DNA of 53,098 nt from Occallatibacter sp. (GTDB taxonomy: Bacteria > Acidobacteriota > Terriglobia > Terriglobales > Acidobacteriaceae). Below, one piece after another: positions 37,625-46,412 of the stretch (position 1 is the first letter of the stretch; each line of letters starts with the position of its first letter). The translations under genes were made by a program, and so were the position numbers. Location: positions 1 to 53,098 of the forward strand of contig JARLFZ010000017.1 of the NCBI GenBank assembly GCA_031296305.1, in the 5' to 3' direction. The notes under the pieces were generated by a model, which was not told the origin of the DNA, made no database searches, and saw nothing but the letters and a program-made list of their open reading frames with translations.

Positions 37625-38632
37625 ATGGTGACCATGAAACGCATCGCTGCCGCCTGCCTCGCTCTCTGCGCCCTGATTCTGTGCGCCGCGCCACTCTCTG
37701 CCCAAGCCGCGCCTGCTCAGGCCGCCTCGGCCGTCTACCCGCTGCAAGATGGCTTTGTCGACGCGCACGGCGTGCTCATTTACTACGTGGAATTCGGCAA
37801 AGGGCCCCCGCTGGTGGTGCTGCATGGTGGACCCGGCGCGGACCACAGCTATTTTCTGCCTTGGCTGCTGCCGCTGGCGCGCACGCATCGCCTCATTTTT
37901 ATCGATGAGCGTGGCTCCGGCCGCTCCGAGCGTTTGCAGGACCCGAGCAAGTACACCGTCGAGGGCGACGTTGAGGACATCGAAGCCGTGCGCGTGGCTC
38001 TCGGCCTGGGCAAAATCTCGCTACTCGGGCACAGTTGCGGCGGCGTGCTGGCGCAGGCTTACGCACTCAAATATCAGGAGCATTTGAGCCACCTGATCCT
38101 GAACAGCACCTTCGCGTCCACGCGCGAAATGAATGCCGTGCTGGCCCGGGAAAAAGCACAGATGCCGGCCGACAAACTGGCCCGCCTGAATGAACTGGAA
38201 GCCGCCGGCCTCTTCGGCAAGGGCGCAACCTGGGAGCACGGACGTTACCCGGCCGAGTACGAAACCCTTGCTTGGGGCGACGGATATTTCAAGTTCCTCT
38301 ATGGCGCGCGGCCCGATCCCGCATACGATCCAGCCACCGGCAATGCGCCCACCAACTGGGATCTCTACCGCGAGATGTGGGGCTCGGATGGCGAGTTTGT
38401 CATCGACGGCAATCTGAAATCAGTGGAGTATGTGGACCGGCTGCCCAGCCTCCACGTGCCCACGCTGATCGTTGTGGGCGATCACGACGAATGCGACCCC
38501 AGCCTGAGCAAAGAGATGCACGAGAAGATCGCCGGCTCGAAGTTGACGATCCTGCCTAATGCGGGCCACATGAATTTTGTGGATCAGCCGGAGATGTGGC
38601 AAAAAACCGTACAGGGATTCTTGACGAATTGA
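37625..38632 (+). CDS. Secreted alpha/beta hydrolase, proline iminopeptidase-like (S33)
   Basis: 335 residues. A signal peptide (RIAAACLALCALILCAAPLS) precedes an alpha/beta-hydrolase fold. HGGPGADH is the oxyanion-hole HGGPG motif of S33 peptidases; the nucleophile is Ser in GHSCGG (consensus GxSxG). DERGSGRS is also typical, and the His is likely in NAGHMNF, the Asp in VVGDHDECD. It would take N-terminal proline or act on a related small ester or amide outside the cytosol. In-frame ATG 37634 (MKRIAA) is an alternative start; neither has a clear Shine-Dalgarno. It ends immediately at the stop of the convergent rloB-like gene. Confidence 0.88.
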   Translation: MVTMKRIAAACLALCALILCAAPLSAQAAPAQAASAVYPLQDGFVDAHGVLIYYVEFGKGPPLVVLHGGPGADHSYFLPWLLPLARTHRLIFIDERGSGRSERLQDPSKYTVEGDVEDIEAVRVALGLGKISLLGHSCGGVLAQAYALKYQEHLSHLILNSTFASTREMNAVLAREKAQMPADKLARLNELEAAGLFGKGATWEHGRYPAEYETLAWGDGYFKFLYGARPDPAYDPATGNAPTNWDLYREMWGSDGEFVIDGNLKSVEYVDRLPSLHVPTLIVVGDHDECDPSLSKEMHEKIAGSKLTILPNAGHMNFVDQPEMWQKTVQGFLTN

Positions 38633-39193
38633 CTAGAGTCTGTCCATCAGGCCGATCTGTGCAAGGAAATCTCGCATATCTGCCTCGACAGTCGCGGCTC
38701 GTCGGAGGGCTTGAGCGTGAATCCAAGTCGCGAGTTCGATGGCAGGCATTCCCTTGCGGTATTCGGGCCAGATCCTCTTGAGAGCTTCCAACGCAAGTTC
38801 CGAAGTCTGAGGCCTCATTGTTTCTTGGTCGGGCAGGTGTCTCAGGAGGAAACCTTCATGGCAGGGATGTTGCCAGATGAGATGAATCCTGTGTTTTTGA
38901 GCGAGCAATGCAACTCGCCCATCACGTTCCGGGGCGTTTCCGAGCTTATCCGTATCCAAGATGATCGCGCGGTGAAGAAACGCGCCGCGCTTCGTCACCC
39001 TTTCGTGAATGCCCCGAATCGCACGCTCGACAAGAGAGAGCGGGTCGCCTCCGCCCAGAACGTCACAGTCCAGAAACAGGGGCAATCCGAGCGTATCGGC
39101 AATCACATTCAGGCATTTTCCGTATGACTGTTCGCTTTGCCCCTCGCAGCCCAGATAGATGCGCGCCCGTTGCGGAATCCGCAGCGCGCTCAT
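38633..39193 (-). CDS. RloB-like (AbiLii) Toprim-type nuclease partner
   Basis: 186 residues. ARIYLGCEGQSEQSYGKCL at the N-terminus matches the IxxxCEGxTE start of RloB/AbiLii proteins, with the catalytic Glu; AIILDTDKLG supplies the acidic DxD-like pair. IHLIWQHPCHEGFLLRHL corresponds to the SNPxFExWLLLHF block. These are Toprim-fold proteins. Together with the upstream AAA ATPase, with a 4-bp ATGA overlap, it makes a RloAB/AbiL-like pair, known from abortive-infection systems. Its own stop abuts the convergent hydrolase stop with zero spacing (38632/38633). The nuclease function is a family-level inference. Confidence 0.75.
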   Translation of the reverse strand: MSALRIPQRARIYLGCEGQSEQSYGKCLNVIADTLGLPLFLDCDVLGGGDPLSLVERAIRGIHERVTKRGAFLHRAIILDTDKLGNAPERDGRVALLAQKHRIHLIWQHPCHEGFLLRHLPDQETMRPQTSELALEALKRIWPEYRKGMPAIELATWIHAQALRRAATVEADMRDFLAQIGLMDRL

Positions 39194-40431
39194 CCAATCC
39201 GCGGTACAGCGCCGTACACGCCTCCGAGGTACTTCTGATAGAAGTTATCAACGCGGCGGACGCCCTCAATGTCTTTCAGACCATAGACACGCGTACGTCC
39301 TTGCTGATCTTTCTCTGCGAAGAAGATTTCTTCCTTACAAAGGTCTTCGAGCAACGAGGCGCTATGGCCGCTCATCCAGAGCTGGGCATTGTTGGGATTT
39401 TCCTCGGGATCTTGGAACCAGCGCAATATCTCCGGAAGGAAAGCAGGATGAATTGTTGAATCGAGTTCGTCGAGCACCGCGATTCCACCATACAGCAAGG
39501 CATCCCAAATGAGCGGGTAGACCCGAAGGAACTGGCGTGTCCCCTCACTCTCGAAGTGAAACTGAATGGGCTGTTCAAGGCCCTCGTGCTGGAACTGCGG
39601 CACTGGTCCGACGAACGCCATCTTGGCAAATGACATGGAGCGAATGCCAAGGTCCACCCGCCCTAATATCCCATTCAGGGCATCCACTAGGCGCGGCGTG
39701 TCCTTGTAGAACTTAAACACACTTTCGTCAGGAATCTCGACCTTCCGTTCAAATGGGTCAACGGAAGCGGTGAAAAAATTTGGGCCTATGTTCTTAGCCC
39801 ACCATACTAACGCTGCGGCTGGTTCATGCTCGGCAAACTGCGTTATTGTCGAGGTGAGACTGACATTTCCGCGTAGTTTTGCCAGCACCTGGCTGAACCC
39901 TTTCAATGGGAAACCTGGGCTGCTGCGAACCTCGCCGTTCTCATTCCGTTCAAAGATGCGGCGGGATTTCCCGGAAACAGGCTGCAAACGGAACTCTTCC
40001 GATAGGACAGATAGCGGCTTTCCGCCCGCTCCTGCGAATCGCGCCTCATAAACAAAGCGAGCAGGATTAGGTTCACCTAAGTACAGTTCATCTTCCTTGG
40101 CGGAGACAGGGAGTCTGTCAAATTCAACTTTTATTCTCACAGGGTCAGTATTGCCGTCTGCAAATCTCCAGAGGGGAAATTCGTCGCCGGGCACAAGTTG
40201 AAAGCTGTCTGCAATGAACCACTTCAAGAATGCCAACGCCCTCAGCACATTCGATTTTCCCGAAGCGTTGGCCCCGAAGAATGCCACGGTCTTTGGCACC
40301 CGCTCGCCGCTTCCGTCGTGGATTTCGCCGAACCGCCCCTCTTCATCTGGCACCTTTGCGCCAATGCGCAAATCAATCACCTGCGTTTCGCGAATAGAAT
40401 AGAAGTTCTCGATCTCCAAGCGTTGAATCAT
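39190..40431 (-). CDS. RloA-like AAA15 family ATPase (AbiLi-like)
   Basis: 413 residues. The SMC/OLD-like ABC ATPase core is complete: Walker A GANASGKS (53-60) in VAFFGANASGKSNVLRAL, a signature-like SEGTRQFLRVYPL, Walker B with AVLDELDSTIHP (318-329), and the H-loop SGHSAS (about residue 355). The N-terminus IQRLEIENFYSIRE is the typical AAA15 start. AAA15 ATPases pair with Toprim nucleases as RloA/B, AbiL and PARIS. TAGGTGG lies before ATG 40431. The upstream region is AT-rich and holds a palindrome that may control the pair. The locus sits between unrelated housekeeping genes, as a transferred island would. Confidence 0.82.
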   Translation of the reverse strand: MIQRLEIENFYSIRETQVIDLRIGAKVPDEEGRFGEIHDGSGERVPKTVAFFGANASGKSNVLRALAFLKWFIADSFQLVPGDEFPLWRFADGNTDPVRIKVEFDRLPVSAKEDELYLGEPNPARFVYEARFAGAGGKPLSVLSEEFRLQPVSGKSRRIFERNENGEVRSSPGFPLKGFSQVLAKLRGNVSLTSTITQFAEHEPAAALVWWAKNIGPNFFTASVDPFERKVEIPDESVFKFYKDTPRLVDALNGILGRVDLGIRSMSFAKMAFVGPVPQFQHEGLEQPIQFHFESEGTRQFLRVYPLIWDALLYGGIAVLDELDSTIHPAFLPEILRWFQDPEENPNNAQLWMSGHSASLLEDLCKEEIFFAEKDQQGRTRVYGLKDIEGVRRVDNFYQKYLGGVYGAVPRIG

Positions 40432-40720
40432 GAATGGCCACCTACAGGCGAAAATCTATCATCTATAGTCGCATCATTAACAAAATATTGTCAATATCGC
40501 GAATATATATAGTTTTCTCCGGATTATTGCGGCCCACCTTCTGCAAAAGCCGGCCTTGGCTGGCAAGGCTCCGCCGGAGTGCGAACCCGCCGCTTGCGAG
40601 CGCAAATTGAGGCAGGGTGGGTTTTATACCCTAATTCTACCGCTCTCTACTTCCACAATCGACGCCATCATGTCAATCTTTCGACTATAGGTCGATTTGG
40701 CTCATTTATCCCAAACGCAC
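40432..40720. other. AT-rich control region of the RloAB-like pair
   Basis: Read on the minus strand it contains TTGACA (40494-40489) and TATAGA (40467-40462), 21 bases apart, which is too long a spacer for a standard promoter. A perfect odd palindrome ATATTG-T-CAATAT lies at 40485-40497, covering the TTGACA. GCGAATATATATAG follows at 40499-40512. This is the least GC-rich stretch in the window. The rest, to 40720, is unassigned. Confidence 0.5.
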
Positions 40721-40760
40721 AACGGCCCGGAGCTCTTTCGAACTCCGGGCCGTTTTTTCC
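40721..40760 (+). terminator. Strong hairpin with T-run on + strand
   Basis: Stem AACGGCCCGGAG/CTCCGGGCCGTT (12 perfect pairs, 40721-40732 with 40743-40754), loop of 10, then TTTTCC. It is 18 bp downstream of the rplT stop but its T-tract is oriented for + strand transcription. On the minus strand the hairpin is preceded by A6 and followed by GTGCGTTT. Its job for rplT would be weak; it would stop antisense transcripts running into rplT. Confidence 0.7.
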
Positions 40761-40777
40761 GCCAGTCATATTTTGAG

Positions 40778-41173
40778 TTACGCGGCCTTGGCCTCATTTG
40801 CCTTGGCTTTGTCTGCCTTGGCCTTTGCCGCCTTAGCCAGTTCCACGAGCTTGGTAAAGCCCTCCGCATCCTTCACGGCGATATCGGCCAGAACTTTGCG
40901 ATCCAGCTCGATGCCGGCCTTCTTCAATCCGTTGATGAATTGCGAATAGCTAGTGCCATTCAGCTTGCATGCGGCGGCGATGCGCACGATCCACAGCGAG
41001 CGGTATTCACGCTTCTTCAGGCGCCGGCCCATGTAAGCGAACTTAAGGCCGCGCTCCACGGCCTCCTGGGCCGCCTGGTACAACTTCGATTTCGTCAGGA
41101 AATAACCGCTGGCTCGTTTGAGAATCTTCTTGCGGCGGTCACTCCGCTTGGTGCCACGTTTTACGCGGGGCAT
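40778..41173 (-). CDS. rplT: Large ribosomal subunit protein bL20
   Basis: 131 residues (E. coli 118). [20 protein letters not shown], then [19 protein letters not shown] and [28 protein letters not shown] are L20-typical. The extra length is an Ala/Lys-rich C-terminal tail ([18 protein letters not shown]). L20 binds 23S rRNA domains early in assembly. It lies 210 bp downstream of rpmI on the same strand, a much larger gap than usual. Confidence 0.97.
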   Translation of the reverse strand: MPRVKRGTKRSDRRKKILKRASGYFLTKSKLYQAAQEAVERGLKFAYMGRRLKKREYRSLWIVRIAAACKLNGTSYSQFINGLKKAGIELDRKVLADIAVKDAEGFTKLVELAKAAKAKADKAKANEAKAA

Positions 41174-41383
41174 GGTGGGTTTCTCCTTTTTGCGTTTCTG
41201 TTTTGCGGCTGGAGGTAGGAAGCCGTCACGTAAACGTGAGGCCGGTGAACCTCTTCACTCGCTCATTTCAAGCCTGATCTCTCGCCTCTGCGAACGCATT
41301 CCGCAATCGGCGGGGGCCAATTGTTTCTCTGGCCCATACTGCAGTGGCACAACCCTAATCCGAAGGGCTGCCCCATGCAATGG

Positions 41384-41581
41384 TCAAGCGTAAGGAATCA
41401 TGCGCGCGACCTTCTTGTAGTCGCCGTCTGAAACCAGCAGGGTCCGGCCCAGCTTGCGTTTCACTTTTGGCGATTTCGAAGTAAGGATGTGCCGCGTCTT
41501 CGTCTGGCCCCGCTTGATTTTGCCGGTGCCAGTCTTGCTGAAGCGCTTGGCCGCGCCCGTATGGGTCTTCAACTTAGGCAT
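41384..41581 (-). CDS. rpmI: Large ribosomal subunit protein bL35
   Basis: 65 residues. [38 protein letters not shown] and the C-terminal VARMIPYA are L35-typical. rpmI usually follows infC, but here the next upstream gene is a VOC protein 114 bp away, so infC is elsewhere. ATG 41581 has AGAAGAAAA upstream and no other strong signal. Confidence 0.97.
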   Translation of the reverse strand: MPKLKTHTGAAKRFSKTGTGKIKRGQTKTRHILTSKSPKVKRKLGRTLLVSDGDYKKVARMIPYA

Positions 41582-41695
41582 TTTTCTTCTCGATTTGGAT
41601 CTGAGCCTTCGATAGACAGGGACTTCCCTGCCCGTTTGGGCCTCATCCAGTATATCGCAAGCGCCGCTTCGAAGCGACCTCTTACTCCGCCGGGG

Positions 41696-42646
41696 CTACT
41701 CCGACGGATCTTCCGCCGTGAACGGCGAACAGCAGGGCTTCTCCGTGGCGTGGAAGTTCATCACTTCCGTCCGAATGCCGTCGGGATCGTAAATATTGAG
41801 CTGATATTTGCCGTCGAGGCCGACCTTCGGCGCCGCATCGTGACGGCTCCCTGGGCTTGCATCCAGGCGGTTGGCAGCGACGAGCGCCTGAAACGCGTCG
41901 GGCACGGAGACAACTCCGATGGAAAAATGATCCATTACGCCCAATTCGCGCTGCGTCATGTCGGCCGGCATGCCGGAGGTTCCACGCGTCACCATGTACT
42001 CCATCCAATCGTGGCCGTCAGGACACTGCTGCGCGATCCACTCCACTTTGCCGCCGCGCCCGCCCCACCAGTAGGGCCTGAAACCGAGCAGATCGCTGTA
42101 GAACGTGTCCTCAAGGGCGCGGTCGTGGACCATGTAACCCACGTGGATGATGTGATGGCCGATAGCCTGGGGTGCGAAGGCGCCGAGGACGAAGCCTAGT
42201 TTTCTTACTGGCGCCTCAACGAACTGTACCTTGTTGCCCTCAGGGTCGCGCACCTCGAACCAAACGCTTCCGCCGGCGCCGTGCTGCACGCGCGCGGGCA
42301 CCTTCCAGCGTTTGGTTGCGAGATATTTCCGCATGCCCTCTGCGCTCTCGGTGACCCAGGCAATGTGGTCGAAGCGATTCACACCTGAGCCTGCCGGAAG
42401 CGGCAGCACTTCAACGAACTGCGTTGTGCTGAGGGCGTAGCGCACGCCCTGGGGATTCTCCGGATCAGACAGTTTCACCGCACCGACCACCGCCGTGTAG
42501 TAGCGCTCGGTGGCCGCGGCATCGGAGGTGTAGACGGCGATGTGCGAAAGGCCGGTGATCTTGGGGCGGGGCGGCACGGTTTGCGCCGCGGCGGCGGACA
42601 ATACGGCAGCAGCAACGAGAGCGGGAAGAAGCAGCCTGGTTTTCAT
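41696..42646 (-). CDS. Secreted two-domain VOC (glyoxalase/dioxygenase fold) protein
   Basis: 316 residues. A signal peptide (KTRLLLPALVAAAVLSAAAA) and two VOC domains: residues about 32-150 (SHIAVYTSDAAATERYYTAV, with WFEVRDPEGNKVQFVE) and about 165-310 (HIIHVGYMVHDRALEDTFYSDLLG, with LNIYDPDGIRTEVMNF). The His/Glu ligand positions (SHIAVY, VQFVE, HHIIHVGY, RTEVMNF) are compatible with one metal site. The substrate is unknown. ATG 42646 has GAGGAAC 8 bases upstream, so the longer frame to 42718 is rejected. It may relate to the sugar locus downstream. Confidence 0.82.
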   Translation of the reverse strand: MKTRLLLPALVAAAVLSAAAAQTVPPRPKITGLSHIAVYTSDAAATERYYTAVVGAVKLSDPENPQGVRYALSTTQFVEVLPLPAGSGVNRFDHIAWVTESAEGMRKYLATKRWKVPARVQHGAGGSVWFEVRDPEGNKVQFVEAPVRKLGFVLGAFAPQAIGHHIIHVGYMVHDRALEDTFYSDLLGFRPYWWGGRGGKVEWIAQQCPDGHDWMEYMVTRGTSGMPADMTQRELGVMDHFSIGVVSVPDAFQALVAANRLDASPGSRHDAAPKVGLDGKYQLNIYDPDGIRTEVMNFHATEKPCCSPFTAEDPSE

Positions 42647-42760
42647 CACAAGTTCCTCGCGATTTCCTGAGCCAGACCAAGATAAATCGATTTTGAGGGA
42701 CGCGCAATCGCCGCGCAATTCCGCTTGCGTTCGCCGCAGCCGGACGCCCGCCGCGACGAC

Positions 42761-45700
42761 CTAGAACCGCACCCGCATCGCGACCTGCATCAGTCGCGGC
42801 GGCATGGCGCTCACCGCCTGGCCAAAGGTGCCGCTGGAGATGTTGCCTTCCACCGTTGCCGGCCCAAAGAATTGCGCGTGATTGCAAACATTGAAGCCCT
42901 CGGCGCGGAACTCGAACGAGCGGCCCTCGCGAAGCGAAAACTCGCGCGAAATGGTGGCATCGAGATTCTCCATGCCGGGGCCCGAGAAGAACCGGCGGCG
43001 CGCATTGCCCATGGTGCCGAGCGCAGGCAGACTGAACTGGCTGGCGTCAAAAACGGCGGCTCCGTTGCGCGGATTGGTATCGATGCTGAGCGAATTCCCG
43101 CTCCACTGCGGCGTGTCTACGCCGTTGTTGTTGATGCCGTTGGGAATGGTGCCCAGCAGCGATGTGTCGTTATTGTTGAGCAGCGTAACCGGTAGGCCGG
43201 TGGTGAAGCGCGCGATGCCGGCCACGGCCCAACCCTGCTCGATCTGCTGGAGCAAGTGATCCGCGCTCTTTAGTTTCGGAAATTCATAGCGGAACGAAGT
43301 CACAAAATTGTGCCGCAGATCGAACGCGGAAAGTCCGCGGCTGAGCGACGGAGCGATCGGATTGACCGGCTCGGGAAGTCCCGCTGACTGATCGAGCGAT
43401 TTCGCGTAAGTGTAGCTGGCCAGCAAATCCAGCCCGTGCGAGCGATGGTTGAGCGTGGCCTCGAATGCGTTGTAGCTGGAGTTAGCGATGGTCCGCTGCA
43501 GTTCCACGCTGCCGAACGCGGGGCCGAAGGTGGTGCGCGCCGCCTGCTCGTTGAACGGCCCGCACGCCGAGCCCAGACTCAGGCACAGCGCGGGATCGGC
43601 CGGGTTAGCCTCCTCAAGCACCAATAAATGATGGGAGGAAGTGCCCACATAGCTGACTGTGACAAGTGTGCTCGCGCCCAACTGGCGCTCAACGCTCGCC
43701 ATCCAGTGCTGCGCATAAGGCGTCACGTCGTTGGAACTCACGGCCGGAATGCCGACCAGCGGCTCAAACTGGCTCCAGTCGACGGTGGAATTTGGGTTCG
43801 CGCGGCTGGCTCCGTCAGCCACGTGCTGCAAGGGGAAGCGCTGCCTTGCATTGGCGCCCGTAGCAGCCACGGTAAACGGCGACGCGAACAGCGGCGGCGC
43901 AGCCGATGTGTAGGTGTACCCGTAAGGCGGATTCGCGCTCATGATGCCCGCCGACAATCCCTCATAGGCCGTGTAATACATGCCGTAGCCGAGGCGGATG
44001 CTGGTGGTCCCTGCCGGGCCGAAGATCCTGCCCAGAGGCCCGCCATCAGTGAACGAAGGCGAATACGCAATGCCCGCGCGCGGCGAAAAATCGTTACGCG
44101 GCGGAGCCAACGAATCGGGAACGCCGGGATCGCCGGGAAATACCAACCCCTGCGGCGCGCCGGGAAATACCTGCGACTGCTCGCCCTCGACCAGGGTCTG
44201 CAACTGGTTATATTTTTCGAGCCACGGCCGGATGCGATCCCAACGCACGCCGTAGTTCACCGTGAGCCGGTCAGTCGCTTTCCAACTGTCCTGCGCAAAG
44301 GCCGCCATGTAGAGATTGCGATTGCAAAAGTTCTCGGCCTGGCCCTGCGTGTAGCTCGACGCCACGCCCAGAAGGAAATCGGCAAAATCCACGCCTGTCT
44401 CGGACCCGTTGAAGCTGAAGCTGCCATTGAAGACCACGTCGGGGTGGGTGTTGATCTGGTCCTTGTGCAACTCGCCGCCGAATTTCAGGCCGTGCTTGCC
44501 GACGATGCGCGAGAAGGCGTCCATGCCCTCGTAGATATTCTCGGTCTGCACAAGGGCGGTGGTGTCGACGCCGATGGTGAAGTCGTTGAAGGCGAGGTTC
44601 TCAACGCCTTCGGTGGAGGGCTTGAGGGGCACGATATTCGTGAATCCCTGCGCCGCAAGCGTGGGCCCCACACCGCCGCGCGGCTGGCCCACGGAATTCG
44701 CGTTGCGCATATAGCCCAGGTGCGCCTCGTTAAGCATCGCAGCGCCAAAGGTCATGGTGTGCTCCAGGCTCACCAGTTGCGCGCTCCCGTTCGAGGTTGC
44801 ATTGAAGCCCGGCACATTCGCGCCGCCCGTTCCGGTGGGGTAGGGATTGTCGAGCGAATAATTGTCGCGGAAGTAGTAGCCGGTAAGGGCGCCCCTGCCA
44901 TGGCTCCAGTCCGCGCGCAGCCCTCCTTTGTTGTCGCCAAGAGTTTCGGCCGCAGTCGTGGTTTCAAACACTGCCGCGCCTGCGTTCGGTTGCGGAATCG
45001 AAGCCATCAGATATTTCGCCGGAGCCGACCAGATCGATTGCGGAATCTGCCCCGCGGGAAAGACCTGCGCATAGGGCTCGCCGGGCGTGACCGTCTGGCC
45101 CAGCGCCGAAGATAGTTTCGCCGCCCACGCATTGCCGTTGACGCTGCCGGTGAGCGGAACCTGAGTGAAGTCTCCGCCGCGCTCGGCCAGCGACGGTACA
45201 GAGATGTCGCCGGTGTCGATGCCCTCGGTCAACCGCGTTCCCTGGTAATCCGCAAACCACTTCACGCCCGTCCGAAATAGAGGACCACCCACGGTGCCGC
45301 CATACTGATTCTGCCGGTAGGCCGCGCGATCCGAAGAGAAGTAGTTGCGCGCGTCGAGCGCCGTGTTGCGCAGAAATTCGAAGGCGCTGCCGTGCCATTG
45401 ATCCGCGCCCGCCTTGGTCGTCACCAGCACCTGGCCGCCGCTCGAGTTGCCGTACTCCGCATCGAAGTTCGAGGTCAGCACGCGAAAGCTATCGATGGCG
45501 TCGAGATTGGGCACAATCGACGTGCCCATGTTCACGTCCTCTTCCACGTCGGCGCCGTTCACGCGAAAGCCGTTGGAGTCTTCGCGTTGCCCGCTGATGG
45601 AGAGATTCCCCGGATTCGCATCGCCCGAAGGCGGTGTGCTCGCCACGCCGGTCATGATCACCGCGCCGGGTTGCGCCGTGTTCACCGGCACAATTCCCGG

Positions 45701-46189
45701 CTGCACCGCCATCAGGTCGGTAAAACTACGGCCGTTTAGCGGTACAGCCTCCAATTTTTTAGACTCCAGTGTCTCTCCCAGTTGCGTGCTCGTGGTCTCA
45801 GCCGCCAAAGAATCTGCCGTCACCTCCACGGTCTCAGCACTGCCATTCACAGCCAGCGTCACGTCCAGAGTTGCGTTGGGCGCATCGGCACTCACTGCAG
45901 CCGGGCCGTGGTAGATCGCAAAATTCGCTGCTCTCACGTCGATCGCGTAGGTGCCCGCGGCCGAAATAACGAACTGAAAGCTGCCCTGCCCGTCGGTTTG
46001 CTGGGTCAGCGGTGCGGCTGGGTTCGATGGGTTGGATTGGCGCAGCGTGACCACGGCGCCGGCAATGACGCCGCCCGTCGCGTCGTGCACTACGCCTGTG
46101 ACACGAAAGCCCGCCGCCGCCTGCGCCCGCAGCCCAAGCGGGAAGATCGCGAAACATAGAATGAAAACGAAATAAATTCGGCCCTTCAA
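42761..46189 (-). CDS. TonB-dependent outer-membrane receptor, acidobacterial Oar-type
   Basis: 1142 residues. A signal peptide (IYFVFILCFAIFPLGLRAQ) is followed by a carboxypeptidase-regulatory-like beta domain (about 25-115; GVVHDATGGVIAGAVVTL), a plug domain (about 130-250; LNGRSFTDLMAVQPGIVPV and SGGQVLVTTKAGADQWHG), and a large beta-barrel ending in an aromatic-terminal strand (LMQVAMRVRF). It imports a bulky ligand, probably a glycan, using a TonB. I start at TTG 46189 because GGAGG ends 6 bases upstream and the signal peptide then begins at once; the ATG at 46264 adds 25 polar residues. It is divergent from the Gfo/Idh/MocA gene across the operator region 46190-46620. Confidence 0.93.
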   Translation of the reverse strand: MKGRIYFVFILCFAIFPLGLRAQAAAGFRVTGVVHDATGGVIAGAVVTLRQSNPSNPAAPLTQQTDGQGSFQFVISAAGTYAIDVRAANFAIYHGPAAVSADAPNATLDVTLAVNGSAETVEVTADSLAAETTSTQLGETLESKKLEAVPLNGRSFTDLMAVQPGIVPVNTAQPGAVIMTGVASTPPSGDANPGNLSISGQREDSNGFRVNGADVEEDVNMGTSIVPNLDAIDSFRVLTSNFDAEYGNSSGGQVLVTTKAGADQWHGSAFEFLRNTALDARNYFSSDRAAYRQNQYGGTVGGPLFRTGVKWFADYQGTRLTEGIDTGDISVPSLAERGGDFTQVPLTGSVNGNAWAAKLSSALGQTVTPGEPYAQVFPAGQIPQSIWSAPAKYLMASIPQPNAGAAVFETTTAAETLGDNKGGLRADWSHGRGALTGYYFRDNYSLDNPYPTGTGGANVPGFNATSNGSAQLVSLEHTMTFGAAMLNEAHLGYMRNANSVGQPRGGVGPTLAAQGFTNIVPLKPSTEGVENLAFNDFTIGVDTTALVQTENIYEGMDAFSRIVGKHGLKFGGELHKDQINTHPDVVFNGSFSFNGSETGVDFADFLLGVASSYTQGQAENFCNRNLYMAAFAQDSWKATDRLTVNYGVRWDRIRPWLEKYNQLQTLVEGEQSQVFPGAPQGLVFPGDPGVPDSLAPPRNDFSPRAGIAYSPSFTDGGPLGRIFGPAGTTSIRLGYGMYYTAYEGLSAGIMSANPPYGYTYTSAAPPLFASPFTVAATGANARQRFPLQHVADGASRANPNSTVDWSQFEPLVGIPAVSSNDVTPYAQHWMASVERQLGASTLVTVSYVGTSSHHLLVLEEANPADPALCLSLGSACGPFNEQAARTTFGPAFGSVELQRTIANSSYNAFEATLNHRSHGLDLLASYTYAKSLDQSAGLPEPVNPIAPSLSRGLSAFDLRHNFVTSFRYEFPKLKSADHLLQQIEQGWAVAGIARFTTGLPVTLLNNNDTSLLGTIPNGINNNGVDTPQWSGNSLSIDTNPRNGAAVFDASQFSLPALGTMGNARRRFFSGPGMENLDATISREFSLREGRSFEFRAEGFNVCNHAQFFGPATVEGNISSGTFGQAVSAMPPRLMQVAMRVRF

Positions 46190-46280
46190 AACCTGCCTCC
46201 GGGAAATTCGGGGATTGCGGCGACTGCCTGCGTTCCGCGCCGCAATTCCCCATGCAGGGCCCATTGCTGCTGGCAGTGCC

Positions 46281-46326
46281 TATATACGACCAAATCAGTC
46301 CGGCTCTTTCTGTGATTTAAATCACT
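46281..46326. promoter_or_regulatory. CRP/FNR-like site and -10 box of the receptor
   Basis: TGTGATTTAAATCACT (46311-46326) holds a perfect 14-bp palindrome and matches the TGTGA-N6-TCACA consensus of the CRP/FNR family except for the last base. For the receptor gene, TATATA at 46286-46281 is a plausible -10, putting a start near 46274 and the palindrome centre at about -44, near the class II activator position. A copy of the GACCAAAT palindrome lies between (46288-46300). Confidence 0.6.
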
Positions 46327-46412
46327 CTTTCGAGAGCCTAAAGGCAAGTTCCTCGCGCTATAGCCAATATCCGACTGATTTAGTCCTTGTTTAATCTACG
46401 ACCAAATTGGTC
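46288..46412. promoter_or_regulatory. Three-copy operator GACYAAATYRGTC
   Basis: Site A GACCAAATCAGTC (46288-46300), site B GACTGATTTAGTC (46373-46385, reverse orientation; one mismatch to A) and site C GACCAAATTGGTC (46400-46412, a perfect palindrome). Centres are 85 and 27 bp apart, near-integral turns for A to B. Site A lies against the receptor -10. Site B and C are upstream of the Gfo/Idh/MocA gene. They look like sites for one dimeric repressor able to loop; the regulator is not in the window. Confidence 0.65.

Noticed and set aside
42761..46264. ATG 46264 as the start of the first TonB receptor
   Set aside because: TTG 46189 has GGAGG 6 bases upstream and leads straight into the signal peptide; the ATG adds 25 polar residues.
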